Shown: positions 30,386 to 40,609, counted from the first letter of the stretch. The stretch is 64,000 nucleotides of DNA from Gambelia wislizenii (GCA_030847615.1 JAUMIR010000001.1:379918687-379982686); one strand, 5' to 3'. Notes: generated by a model from the sequence alone, not told the origin. Translations and numbers: made by a program.

Positions 30386-30790
30386 TCTTTTCCATGATGA
30401 ATTCCCTAGACATGTTCAAACCTCAAGGACTGGTTTTAGCATGAAGTTCAGGAGGCTGCAGCCCACTTCCTCTGATGCCCTTAAAAATGCCACCTGCTCT
30501 CACCTCTTTCCTTCTTTGACTCAATGCAGAGAGACCTGCATTGAGTCATCATGCCCTTTTCCTACTGTGGATGTCCACTCCTACCTTCAGCTTTGCAAAG
30601 TGGTAAGGAGACCACGATCATGGTGTGCTTTCACGATCACTGTGTACTTTCATGCTATTCCTATCTTACGGCATTCCTAAGGCAACCCTCTCAGGGGGTT
30701 TTCTTGCAGTAAAGTCCACCCAACTCACTGGGACTTGCATCTATCATGCTTCAGATCAGCATGCAAGACCAACTGAAAATGTGGGACATT

Positions 30791-31007
30791 TGTTGTTGTG
30801 TGTCTTCACGTTGACTCTGATTTATGGCAACCCTATCATAGGGTTTTCTTAGCAAGATTTATTTAGAAGCCATTTGCCATTGTCTTCCTCTAAGGCTGAG
30901 AGAATGTGACTTGTCCAAGATCACCCAATCCATTTCCATGGCCAAGCAGGGATTTGAACCCTGGTCTCCTCCAGTCCTAGTCCAACATTTCAGACTACCA
31001 CACCATA
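30791..31007 (-). mobile_element. tRNA-derived SINE
   Basis: Minus strand: a tRNA-like head near 31007-30945 with a B-box-like GGGTTCAAATCCC, then CATGGAAATGG, GTGATCTTGGACAAGTCAC and the body AGGAAGACAATGGCAAATGG. It ends with GCCATAAATCAG ... GAAGACACACAACAAC. The same layout occurs at 43743-43960. The body is shared with the 5S-headed SINE at 13826-13955. Confidence 0.8.
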
Positions 31008-31312
31008 AGGAGACAATATCAGAGGGGCTTTTTTCCCTTCTCTCTTCTTGCCCTGATCTGTACCCTTCAAATGATGTCTGGCGTCTGGTTTTCAGAAAAG
31101 TTCCCCCTCCCTGCATCCGGATGCGGGTCGGGGCAGACCCCCCAAGTCTTTTTCCTTCCAACCCCCCACTCCCACCGCAGGACCTCAGCGTCTTGTTAGA
31201 CTGCTGAGTATGCTCTGAGCTGCCCGGCAGTAGAGAGGGTGACCTCCTGGGGCGCCGGGTCGGGGCTCCAGGCTTTGGTCTGGCTTTTTACGTCGAAGAC
31301 GACCCATCTTCC

Positions 31313-31338
31313 CCATTCATTCATTCATTCATTCATTG
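31313..31338. repeat. (CATT)n microsatellite
   Basis: Six CATT units in a row near the left edge of the GC-rich domain. Confidence 0.9.
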
Positions 31339-31471
31339 ATCCGCCAGCCGGTGGGGCGGGGAGGCGTCGCCCGGCCAACCCGTGCCAAGAGTGGCGCGTT
31401 TTGAGGCTGGCGCGGGCTCGGTAACTCCCCCCAGTGCCAAGCCTGTTTCTCCCTCTCACAATTAGAGGCCC

Positions 31472-31482
31472 TAATTGGATTA
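31472..31482. promoter_or_regulatory. P3-type paired-class homeodomain dimer site (TAATTGGATTA)
   Basis: The word matches TAATYNRATTA exactly, the site bound by dimers of paired-class homeodomains. It is flanked by further homeodomain words: AATTAG at 31460-31465, inverted relative to CTAATT (31471-31476) with a 5-bp gap; GGATTA (Otx/Pitx type) at 31477-31482; and GCTAATCA at 31494-31501. All lie in about 45 bp inside GC-rich DNA, where such AT words are not expected by chance. The binding factor is unknown. Confidence 0.5.
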
Positions 31483-31765
31483 ACGCCGGCGCTGCTAATC
31501 AATGTCCGGGAAAACAAGAGCCGGGGAGGGCGGCGGGACCCAGGTTGCTCTGGCCAGAGCGGCGGAGGGGCGCGCAGGCTTCCCTCTCAGGCTTCCTTCC
31601 CTCTCAGGGGGCTCCAGCCACCCCAGGGTCCCGAGCACGCGGCCGCACCCGGGCAGCCATCCCAGGAAGGCATCCGCCCGCCACTTCGGGCAAACGTTTC
31701 TTCTGGTGGAGCCTCCGGGTGGCTCTTTCCTTCCTTTAAAAATGCTAACATTAATCATAACTGCA

Positions 31766-31793
31766 TTACTACTACTACTACTACTACTACTAT
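31766..31793. repeat. (ACT)n microsatellite
   Basis: About eight ACT units within the GC-rich domain; they cause a run of Leu in one frame. Confidence 0.9.
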
Positions 31794-32626
31794 AGTATTG
31801 CAGGGGGGTGTCTCTTTGGAGGAACAGGAGGGCCAGGGGAAAGGCGGTCTCTGACTTATCTCCTCGGTGGGGCAGCCAAACTCACCCCTTCTTCCCCCAC
31901 TTCAATCCCACTTCCCACCAATTCTTCTGCAACCCAGGGTCATTCTGCAACCCTCTGGCAGCTGATGGCGGGGTCGCTCCCCCGGGAAGAGACCGGCCAC
32001 CCCTAGAAGAGTTCCCGCTGAACGGGGAAAGGATTCAACCCAAGGGGGGTGGACGAGAAATCCTGACGGGCCAGAGAAACCGACGGGTGCTGGTGGGCCT
32101 CGCCTGCTGGGCCTCCTCCCTCCCGCTCCTGCTCGGAGCTGTAGCTCTCCAAGGTGCTGGGCGCTGGCGGACCCACGTCTGAAACCAGGGCGTTCCCAGA
32201 GCCCCCGGGAAAGCGAAGAAGGCCCGGGTTAGCGGGGATTAGAACCCAGGACTGGCGCGTCCCCTCCCCACCTGGCAGGGTCACCCCATCCCGGAGGGAA
32301 CCGGGATGGCCGGAGAGGGGCTGGGTGGTGCCGGGAGCAGAAGCAGGCGGACACTGCCGGCCAAGCGGGGAAGCGGGAGCGGAGCAGGACGGGGGTCGGC
32401 GAGCAGCCCTGGCGCACCGTGCGCCTGTCCCGGGCAGCAAGTCCCAGGAAACTCCGCAGGGCAGACTCCCCAACTAGGAGCGGGCCCCAAGACTGCGGTG
32501 CGAAGCGCCTTCCTTCCCTTCGAAAGAGCGTTCCTTGGGGAAAGGGCGAGCAAGGAGAGAAAGTCTGTTGGCACGCTTCCTTGGAAGTAAGCGCCACTGG
32601 CCTCTCCTTTGCCGTCCCCACTCTCT

Positions 32627-33011
32627 CTCACACACACACACACACACGCGCCACATCCAGTCCCCATCACCCAAGGGTGCTCCGGAGAGACAGAGCCCCG
32701 CCTGCCCCCGCGCGCGCCCAGCCAGGTGTGTGTACCTACCTGCCCCTGGGGGCCCCTCAAGCCTGTGCCTGGATCCTAACTGAAGCGCACGGGGGAGACT
32801 GGGTGGACTGGGTGGACTGGGGAGCTCTAAGGGGGCTTTATATTCTTTCTCGGCCACAGCAAGAGACGCGCGAGGAGGCGCGTGCAAGCAAGCAACACAC
32901 ACACACACACAGTCCCTCGGTGAATCAGTCTTTTATGTGCCTTTGCAGGTGAATGTAAACACACACGCACTGGACAAGCAAGCACCTGTTTCGTGTGTGT
33001 GTGTGTGTGTC
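32627..33011. repeat. Three short (CA/GT)n microsatellites
   Basis: (CA)n at about 32630-32647, (AC)n at about 32896-32911 and (GT)n at about 32992-33011. A longer GT-rich run follows at 33647-33693. They yield spurious Thr-His and Val-Cys frames. Confidence 0.9.
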
Positions 33012-35003
33012 TCCATTCACCATCTGCCTTGGCTGGCTGGCTGGCTGGCGTCCTCCTTTTGAGCGGTGCCACCACCTGCGTAGTTCCGCCTGCTTGGCTC
33101 CACTCGCTCCTCGGATGCAACAAGTCCCTGGAGTGCTGTCCGGGTGTTTGGCGAGGAAGCGCGAGTGCGCGAAAGGGAGGCAAGAAAGAGAGCGCGCGCG
33201 TGGCCCTGGGGCTGGGAGGGGGGCGAGGCAGGCGGCTTCCTTACCTGACCCCCCACCCCACCCCGTCCCAAGGCTAATCGCAAGGCTTCCTTGCCTCCAG
33301 GCTCCGGACGAGGGGGAGAGAGAAAGAGAGAGAGGAGGAGAGCCCGACAAAGTGAGCGGGACTTTTCCACCTTGGAGAGTGTTCCGTGAAGTTTGCAGCC
33401 CACTCCCAACGCGTGGGGAGGTGGGCGACTAAAGAGAGGGGAAGGATAGAGAGAGGAGCAAGAGAGAGAGGGAGAGAAGGGCCCACATCCCCTCCCACCC
33501 CCACCCCCATCGTTCTGGTCCGGTCTCCTTGCCCAGCCTTTTCTCCTTCATTAAGATCGCGTAAGAAGAAGATACCCAAAGGGGGGAAATGTGTCTGTGA
33601 GCTCAGGCGTTTGCGTAAATCTAGATCGGCGGTGGTGTGTGGGGTAAGTGTGCGTGTGTGTGTGTGTGTGTGGTGTGGTGTGTGTCTGTGTGTGTACGTT
33701 TTTTTTTTTTTTAAGAACTCCCTGCCAGTCGGTTGCTTTCCGGTCTTCTTGTAGTCACCAAGGTGGTGGAGAGTTTGGAGGCTTTGCGGATATTGCAAAG
33801 GGTTGTTATTAGATTCATAAGTCACACCAAGTGGTGGGCGATCCACTGAGCAAAGCAGAACTTCTCACATGATGACTTCAAACGAGACACATTACCTCCC
33901 AGCATCTGTTGGAGAGACGGGATTTTAAGGCACTTCTGTCTCCCGGACGGCCAAAAAGAGGGGAAAAAAAAAAAAAAGAAACCATGGTGAGTGGCACTCG
34001 GGATGGGCAATGCCAGCGGGGCGGGGAGGGGGGGGTGTCCGCTTTTGTTGTGGTGGTTTTCCCAGTTTGTGCTTTGGAAGATATAGGTATATAATATCAC
34101 CAAAACTGGGGGGGGGGGTCTGGGAGACTGTTGCCTGACAACAGGAGTTCATAGCTCCCCCCCCCCGAATCTTCTCCAAACCCCCCCCCCCGCATATTGC
34201 CCGGCTTTCTGTAGCACTTTAATTCCACCAGGCAGAACCCCAGCCGCCTCCCGGGCCCCGGGCAAATCTTGAAGACCGGCCAACTTTAATGGCCAAGCTT
34301 TCGCCGGCTGGACTGGGGGGATTTCAAGCTGCGCATAAGAAACTTGGAGCGGGCTTTTCTCCTGGGGAGTTTCGGGTGCGCTGGTGCTTTGGAGATTTTT
34401 TTTCCTGCTACGCTTCCCCCCTCCCCTCCAGCCCCGCCACCTTGGGTTTGGATGAAGATGGATGGACGGATGGACATTGAGGATGTTGGTTGAGCTGGGC
34501 ATTTTCTTGACGTTTCGGGATGGGAATGACATTGGGGTGGATGGAGGGGTGTTGGGAAAGAGGGCAGAGCGATGGGGAAGAGGCAGGAAGGAGTGGACAT
34601 CGGTGTGATATCTCTTCTCCCCTCTCCCCCCTCGCCCCCCGCCATCCCCTCCCTGGTGAAGCCCCCGGCTCTGTTCAACATGTGATCTTCTATTTACAGC
34701 CCGGCTCTTTTGGCAAAGCCACTTTCACGTGACAAAGCCTAAGGAAAATGGGGAGGGGGTGTGGAGGGGGGAGAAGAGGCTCAAACCATATCAAGTGACT
34801 TCATTAAAATGTATATGTTAGACCTCTCCCCCCCCCCCCACCACCACCACCGTTTCCCACTTTTCCTGAAGCCTTGTTGAGAGGAAAAAAAGGGGGCGGG
34901 TGGGTATGCTGAGAAGGAAAGGGGGGGTCGATCAGTACCTTGGATAGAGGCAATGGGTTTGGCACCCCAGGTAATCTGTCTCCCCTCCGGAATCCCCGAG
35001 CAC

Positions 35004-35009
35004 TTAAAA
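35004..35009 (+). promoter_or_regulatory. TATA-like box (TTAAAA)
   Basis: TTAAAA in CACTTAAAAGGCAG is an isolated AT-rich hexamer in GC-rich DNA. It stands 30 bp before A35034 of TCACACT, which matches the initiator consensus YYANWYY. The spacing is the normal TATA-to-start distance. A GATA word, CTGATAAG, follows at 35038-35045. Confidence 0.5.
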
Positions 35010-35033
35010 GGCAGCTAGCCTAGACCTCCCTTC

Positions 35034-35345
35034 ACACTGATAAGATCTGGCTGGAGAGAAGGAAAGCGACTGAGAGAGAGAGCCAGAGAGAGGGAGGGGG
35101 GAGAAGAGCGAGAGAGCGAGCGAGCGAGAGAGCGCATTCTCCTTCTTCCTCCCTGGTTGCTGCCGCTGCTGGTCCCGGCTGTGGCGACCCTGGACGGGAA
35201 TTGCCTGGCCTCCCCAGCGGTGCGCGGGAGGGACCCGCGGCAGCGCCGGGCGTGCGGGGCTGCGACGGGGCAGGCAACTTTGGGCGATGCGAGTGCTCCT
35301 CCCCGGCAAGATCTAGCCACTGGTTGGGGGTTAGCGGTGACTCAG
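35034..35345 (+). other. Candidate non-coding first exon ending in a consensus splice donor
   Basis: The proposed exon runs from the initiator A to CTCAG, with GTAAGC starting at 35346 (CAG|GTAAGC, near the ideal donor). The only ATG seen in it (35287) opens a 9-codon frame ending TAG, so the exon would be 5' UTR with a short upstream ORF. Its first part is purine-rich (GAGA/GAGC repeats at 35070-35130). No acceptor or coding exon could be paired with it, and the next exons may be outside the window. A second possible donor (AAG|GTAGGC) lies at about 35560. The gene is unidentified. Confidence 0.4.
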
Positions 35346-35714
35346 GTAAGCCGGCGAAGGCGGCACGGGTCGCCTCCCCCTCCCTCCCCTCCCCACCACT
35401 CAGCCACCCGGCTCTTCCTCGGCGCCTGGGTCTGTGAGCGAGGGTTTTCCCCCTCTTCTCCCCCTCCCTCTCCCCCCTCGCTCTTGTTATTATGGGGGGA
35501 CTGTTGGCTGCTCTTGACCGAGTGGATGCTCTCTGGGTGGCGGAGCGGAGGAGGCGAGGCAAGGTAGGCGAGCGAGCACCCTGGGCTCGGGTTCAACTCC
35601 GAGGAGCTGCTTGGAACTCTGGGCTCCCCGACGGCCTCCTGTTTATACGCTCTTGAAATGCGGGGGGTCTGAGTGCCTGGGGAAAGGAGGGGGGGCGAAA
35701 GAGTTCGTCTCCTG

Positions 35715-35736
35715 GATGGATGGATGGATGGATGGG
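35715..35736. repeat. (GGAT)n microsatellite
   Basis: Five GGAT units in a row in the GC-rich domain. Confidence 0.85.
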
Positions 35737-36087
35737 TCTCCAGCCAGCGCTGAGCAGGGAGAGGGGGAGCCCAGCGATTGCGAATCGGTGCGCAGCCAGG
35801 AAGCTGAAGGCGCTCCGGAAAACTCCTGTGTGTGAGCTGCCCTGGAATGGGTGGCCTTCGAGTGTGGTGCTGTCTTCCCAAAGAGGAGCTCGGGGGTAGT
35901 TGCGTTGCCCGCTTTATTTCCTTTCCTTTGGAGGAAACGGGATGTTCTGGGAGAGCTCCCTCCCATCTCCCCCAACCCCCTCGGAAACTCCATTCTGCCT
36001 CAGTCCTCCTGCTCCTCTTCTCCCCTCCCCTTTCCTCTTTCGAGCCTTCCTACGTAGAAATGTAGCTAATAATACTGAGTCTCCGGG

Positions 36088-36097
36088 CTAAAAATAA
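36088..36097 (+). promoter_or_regulatory. MEF2-type site (CTAAAAATAA)
   Basis: The decamer matches YTAWWWWTAR exactly. It stands in an otherwise GC-rich stretch, with AGCTAATAATACTG 25 bp upstream. It could also serve as a TATA-like element, but no initiator match was found about 30 bp downstream. Confidence 0.4.
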
Positions 36098-36828
36098 GCT
36101 GGGGAAAGTCAGCAGTTTGGAGCAGCGGGAGCTGCCGCGCGCAGGTCGAGAGCTCCGCTTGGTGTGCGCGGGGAAGAAAGTCTCCCCAACAGCCCCAACA
36201 CCCCGTCTGGTTCGCCCCCGAGGTGCGATCTGTCTTCCCCTCCATCTCCTTCCCCATCTCGAGCCGGGCCTCGGCTCCCAGAGCCGAGAGGCGAAGCTGT
36301 CATTCCCGGCTCCGGACCTGAGTTCAAATCCCGCCAGAGAAGCCCGAGTCAGGGGCTAGATGGATGCTCAGGCGAGCGGGAGACGTAATCTCGCCGCTTC
36401 CAGCCGGGAACCAAGGAAGGAAGGAGAAGGAAAGAAGGGCCTCTTTCCCTCCCGTCGCGGATGTGCCTCCTTCCATCGCCTGCCTGGCTAATTGTGAGGG
36501 GGGGGGCAGGAGGTGTTACAAACCGAGGAGGCGTGGGATGGGGCTGGAGAGGGACGGGAGGAGAGCGCGAGGGAGAGAGACATCTCTCGGCCGAGCCTCC
36601 ATTCGCTCACTTCCCTCCCCGACGTCGCGGCCGGCCAGGAGGCTCCTCCGGAGAGGGAAGGGAGGCGCCGGGATTGGCCGGTGCCTGCGGTCCCTTCGCT
36701 TCCTCCCCTCCCCAGCCCCACTCCCCGCAGGCGCTGGCTCCTGGAGAAAGGGAAGGGAATGGTGTTGCCAGATCTCCGGCCGGCCACCTCGCTCTTTGTT
36801 CCCGGCCTCCCTCTCCTGGCTTAACTGC

Positions 36829-36965
36829 GCTGGGAGGAGGCGGAGGGCCTGAGAGCCAGGGAAAGCAGGCAGGCACGCAAGGCAGGCAGGCAGGCAATGC
36901 CTGCCTGCCTGCCTTGCGTGCCTGCCTGCTTTCCCTGGCTCTCAGGCCCTCCGCCTCCTCCCAGC
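36829..36965. repeat. Perfect 137-bp palindrome (68-bp arms, 1-nt centre)
   Basis: 36829-36896 is exactly complementary in reverse to 36898-36965 around A36897, with no mismatch. The inner part is built of GCAG/CTGC units. Each arm also holds non-repetitive words (GGGCCTGAGAGCCAGGG), so simple repeat expansion does not explain it. A perfect long palindrome is unstable in DNA, so it is either very recent or produced by a read or assembly foldback. Confidence 0.95.
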
Positions 36966-37048
36966 CTGGTCCCGCCGCAGCTCCGAGTGTCTCCTCCGGC
37001 GCGATTGCGATCACGTAGCTAAGGGAAGAAGGGAGAATCCCAAGCAGG

Positions 37049-37100
37049 CGGGCGGGCGGGCGGGCTCGCATGGCGTAGGAGGGAGGGAGGGAGGGGAAGG
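37049..37100. repeat. (GGGC)n and (GGGA)n runs
   Basis: GGGC units at about 37049-37063 and GGGA units at about 37080-37098. Similar GGGA runs occur at 37678-37694 and 37825-37847. These G-rich tracts can form G-quadruplexes. Confidence 0.8.
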
Positions 37101-38259
37101 AGGAGGGCTTTCGCCCCGGGTGTGGCTAGCCAAGGAGGGGAGGAAAACCGGGTGCCCGCGAGCCCTTCGGAAAGCAGACTTGGGGTGGGGGTGGGTGGGA
37201 GCGGGGACCTCGTGGGGTCCCCCTGCCTAGGAGCGCGCGCGAGCGAGCCAGGAAACTGGGAAGCCCCCCCCCGCCCTCCTCTCCCCATTCTTCCTGGGTT
37301 CCCAGCCAAGGAGGGACTCCCCGGGAGAAGCCTGGCGCAGAGACCGGATTTCGGTGACCGCCTTCTTTCCAAGCGGGCAGCGGAGGTGGGGGAGAGGGTG
37401 GGGTGGGGGAGAGGGAGGCGAAGAGGGGCCGAGCATCCGCGGGGGGTGGGGGTGGCGGCGCCTGGAGGGAGTGTGGGGCGGTATGCGTGTGTAGGGGGGG
37501 ATTTCGGCACCGTCTGATGCAATCCCCAAACGTGCTGCAAAGGAACCCCGATGGCATTGCCAACCAGCGCCGCCCACCTGCCCAGATGGGGCGCCTTTAA
37601 AGACGGAGCTGGGGGGTGGGGGGGACTAGCCAGGCAGGCTCTCCGGCTTATGGGGGAAGAGGCCGGGCCAGGAAGAGAGGGAGGGAGGGAGGGAGTCGTT
37701 AAAGGCGCCGCGCGCGTTTTCTCCCCCCTCCCTCCTGCTCTCTCCTCCCCCGCGCACCCTCCGATTTCTAATGCATGCCAGCCGAGGAAGAAAAGTAAAT
37801 ATTGTGGCACCCGCCATTGGCATGAGGGAGGGGAGGGGAGGGGAGAGAGCAGCCGTCGAGGCTCAGCTGCAGAGTCCGCTTGGCCCCGGTGCCTGCGCGC
37901 CTCGCAAAGGCCCGCCTTCAGTTGCTACGATGCCCGTTGAAGACCTCAAGAAGATGGGGTGCCATCCTTTTCCTGGACTCCCGGACGGCGAAGCATGGAA
38001 ACTACGGGGGGGGGGAAGAGGAGGGGGAACTGGAGGGGAGGGGGGTCGGGTTGTATTCAGAGCTCCCGGGGAGTTTCTTTCGAGCTGTGGCAGTGCGGCT
38101 TGTGTCCTCAGAGCCACGCCAGAGGGGGGGGGGCTTCGTAACCAAAATGGTGTGGTTTCCCCCCTCCCGCAGACGTCCTTGTTGATAAAAGTGAAGTCGG
38201 GGTAGAAACGGAGCAGGTGGAGACCAGTGGTGAACAGCATCCGCTTGGCCCCGAATCCT

Positions 38260-39125
38260 CCCACAGCTACTCCTCTGGCTGTTGGCAGATGTGGACCTAA
38301 GGATGCAAAATGGCAATTTGCCCAAGCCGTTTGGTTTTTTGTATAACATTCCACCTTTCCCCCAGGGTTGGCAGTTTCCCAGCTTAGTTTCTAAACTTGT
38401 ATGTGCTGAGAAATCTATCCCAAGTCCGAATCACTAATTATCAGATGTACGTTGTCATGATGGAGTGACCATATGTATAGAGAGGTCATAAGGTAGAAGA
38501 CATTTGTGGATGCTCAAGGGCTCCTGGTTGCTGATTCCTTTGCATGGTGCAGCCTGGTTCTGAGGCTGAGCCATGGTATGGAAGCCCCCTGCTTGCAGAG
38601 CTGTTCTGAGATTGCATTCTACAGGAGAAACTGAAAGACCTGGGTTGCAATCACTGAGTAAGCCAGGCCACCACGGAGAGCTGAAGGAGTAAGATGTGAG
38701 CTAATATGAAAATACCAATTGCCTTCATGAGTTAGACCAGGGTACCTCAAAACCAGCATATTTCCCTACCTGGGGTTCCCACATAGGACCTGCTAACTGT
38801 ACTGGATTTATTGCATAACCTTAAGTCAGGTTCGGGTTAGGCCCTAAACTGTAGCTGACTTTGCTTGTGTGTAATTCTAGGCCCCAGGTACCACAAGTTG
38901 ACTTTTCAAAATGTATATAATTTACTTTTTAAATTAATGACATTGTGCCTCTTAAACTTGATATTGTTTAGGTTTCAGTATGCTTTAATCTGGGCCTGCC
39001 TTACATTGTCACATACAGCTCTTTATCCAGGGAACAACTTCTTTAATTTGTGCATAGGAGACATGTATTCTAATCCCACTACATCCATAGACTGGTTGGG
39101 AGGCTGAGCATTATCATTCCCCCCT
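38260..39125. other. Stretch without recognised gene or element
   Basis: This lies just outside the GC-rich domain and has ordinary composition. It would be intronic if the candidate exon is real. No repeat family was recognised. Confidence 0.45.
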
Positions 39126-39129
39126 TCTT

Positions 39130-39835
39130 TCATGATACCCATATTTAAATACATGAAGGGATGTCATGTAGAAGATGGAGCAAGCTTGTTGTCTGCTGCT
39201 CCAGAGATGAGAACACAAATGTATGGATTGACAAGAAAAGAGATTCCATTTAATCACGAGGAAGAATGTTTTGACTGTAAGAGCTGTTCAACAGTGGAAC
39301 AGATTGCCACTCTGTTCTGCATTGGTCAGACCTCACCTGGAATTCTCTGTCAAGTTCTGGACACTAACAGGTTCAGGGGGTATATTGACACATTGGAACT
39401 TATCCAGAGGAGGACAACCAAGATGGTTAAACATCTGGAAACCAAACGCTATGAGGAGTGGCTTAGGGGGATGAGTATGTTTAGCTTGGAAAAGAAAAGA
39501 CTGAGTGGCGACATGTAGCCATTTTTAAATATCTGAAGAGATGTCATGTGGAAGATGGGACAAACTTGTTTTCTGCTGCTCCAGAAACTAGAATACAAAG
39601 CAGTGGATTTAAAATTCAAGAAAAAAGATTCTACCTAAATATTAGAAAGAACTTTTTGACTGTAAGAAATGTTCAACAGTGGAATAGATGGCCTGGGTGG
39701 TGGTGGACTCTCCTTCTTTGGAGCTCTTTAAACACAGGTTGGATGGGCATCTTCCAGGAGTGCTTTAGCTGGGTATTCCTGTATGGCAGGGGCTGGACTT
39801 GATGGCCGTTGTAGTTCCTTCCAGTTCTGTGATTC
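39130..39835 (+). mobile_element. Two CR1 LINE 3' fragments in tandem
   Basis: The first piece (about 39137-39302) encodes F-K-Y-M-K-G-C-H-V-E-D-G-A-S-L-L-S-A-A-P. The second (about 39303-39835) starts further upstream in CR1, at C-S-A-L-V-R-P-H-L-E-F, and goes again through M-F-S-L-E-K-K-R-L-S-G-D and V-E-D-G-T-N-L-F-S-A-A-P-E-T-R to G-L-D-L-M type 3' UTR and TGTGATTCTA. The same coding segment therefore occurs twice in order, by two insertions or a partial tandem duplication. All frames are broken. Confidence 0.88.
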
Positions 39836-39921
39836 TAAAAGCAAACTAAACCCCACCACTGCATGCTTTTGCTGAATTTTGGAGTAAGTTCTTCCCTTGT
39901 AACAGTATCAAAACTTGATTA

Positions 39922-39924
<3 letters not shown>

Positions 39925-39956
<32 letters not shown>
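39925..39956. repeat. (CT)n microsatellite
   Basis: An uninterrupted CT run of about 32 nt follows the CR1 copy. Confidence 0.95.
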
Positions 39957-39958
<2 letters not shown>

Positions 39959-40021
39959 CATTCTGTTTAGTTGAAAATCACCATCCAGTTCTGTAAGGAT
40001 GACTAAAAGATACATTTAAGG

Positions 40022-40158
40022 CAGGGATAAAGATGGTGTAGCCTTCAAGATGTTATTAGATTGTAACTCCCCTCATCTCTCATCATTGGCTATGCTGGTT
40101 ATGATTGCTGGAGCTGCAGTCCATCAACTTCTAGAGGGTCATACATTCCCAACTCCTG
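40022..40158. mobile_element. hAT-type MITE with 8-bp target duplication
   Basis: It starts CAGGGATAAAGATGG and ends CATTCCCAACTCCTG. ATTTAAGG (40014-40021) and ATTTAAAG (40159-40166) flank it and match at 7 of 8 positions. The interior contains CATTGGCTATGCTGG and AGCTGCAGTCCATCAAC, as in the other MITE copies. Confidence 0.75.
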
Positions 40159-40518
40159 ATTTAAAGCATAATTTGCCCTTGACTTTTATTGAGGCATGTT
40201 AGCAGCTGTGACTTAATGCCTCCCAAAAAATGGTAGGATACAATATATTCCATCTATTCTGTCAGCACTCCATCTCTTTGCTTCATCTACCAAAAGTGTT
40301 CATTTGATCCAGTTTTGATCTATTGATGGGGACCTGTCATTGCAGAGGAATGGAACTTCCAGATTCAGAGGAAGTATAGCTCTGAGCATGACATGCTGAG
40401 TGGGGATCAGCAGCATAATAATGCCATTGACCTCATGTCCTGCTCAAAAAGCACTACTGTGGTGGTAAAATCGCAGGAGGTTATGACAATAGCATGTATA
40501 CCCTAGCACTGGAAAATG

Positions 40519-40606
40519 TTCCTCATTTGGACTACAACTCTCAGAATCCCTCAGCATGCAGACTGGAGGATTCTGGGAGTTTTAGTCGAAAAAAAGGTAT
40601 GTTTCC
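40519..40606. mobile_element. Short foldback MITE
   Basis: TTTGGACTACAACTCTCAG and AATCCCTCAGC face GGATTCTGGGAGTTTTAGTC. Related foldbacks stand at 27045-27120 and 43236-43350. About 88 bp, non-coding. Confidence 0.55.
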
Positions 40607-40609
40607 AAG

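Larger units (their letters stand above)
31080..34900. promoter_or_regulatory. CpG-rich island, left part of a 7-kb GC-rich domain
   Basis: From about 31080 the DNA turns abruptly GC- and CpG-rich with GC-box words (GGGGCGGGG near 31353 and 34018) and almost no dispersed repeats, only short microsatellites. Long open frames on all six frames here are an effect of GC richness; none has a recognisable domain. Repeat exclusion plus CpG retention over several kb is typical of promoters of developmental genes. No exon could be assigned in this part. Confidence 0.7.
34901..38250 (+). promoter_or_regulatory. CpG island, right part with candidate promoter
   Basis: CpG density and GC content stay high to about 38200 and then fall sharply to ordinary AT-leaning DNA. 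Inside are the TATA/initiator pair (35004/35034), the candidate first exon (35034-35345), a MEF2-like site (36088), a perfect palindrome (36829-36965), GC-rich tandem GGGC/GGGA runs (37049-37100) and an inverted CCAAT word (ATTGG, about 37815-37819). The long frames here lack known domains. Confidence 0.7.

Noticed and set aside
33644..33649. GTAAGT donor-like word in the left CpG island
   Set aside because: It precedes a GT-microsatellite and no promoter or exon could be linked to it.
33984..33995. Kozak-like AAACCATGG followed by GTGAGT
   Set aside because: The frame ends after about 36 codons in G-rich low-complexity sequence, and the donor directly after the ATG would leave no coding content.
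35157..35567. 136-residue frame over the candidate first exon
   Set aside because: It lacks an ATG start and runs through the consensus donor at 35346 into the presumed intron. It is a by-product of GC richness.
32003..37810. Many long frames on all strands in the GC-rich domain
   Set aside because: Stop codons are rare in GC-rich DNA. The frames overlap on both strands and show no conserved domain.
37930..38205. ATG-started 91-codon frame in the CpG island (M-P-V-E-D-L-K-K-M-G)
   Set aside because: The later part is Gly-rich translation of G-runs, no domain is recognisable, and no splice context supports it.
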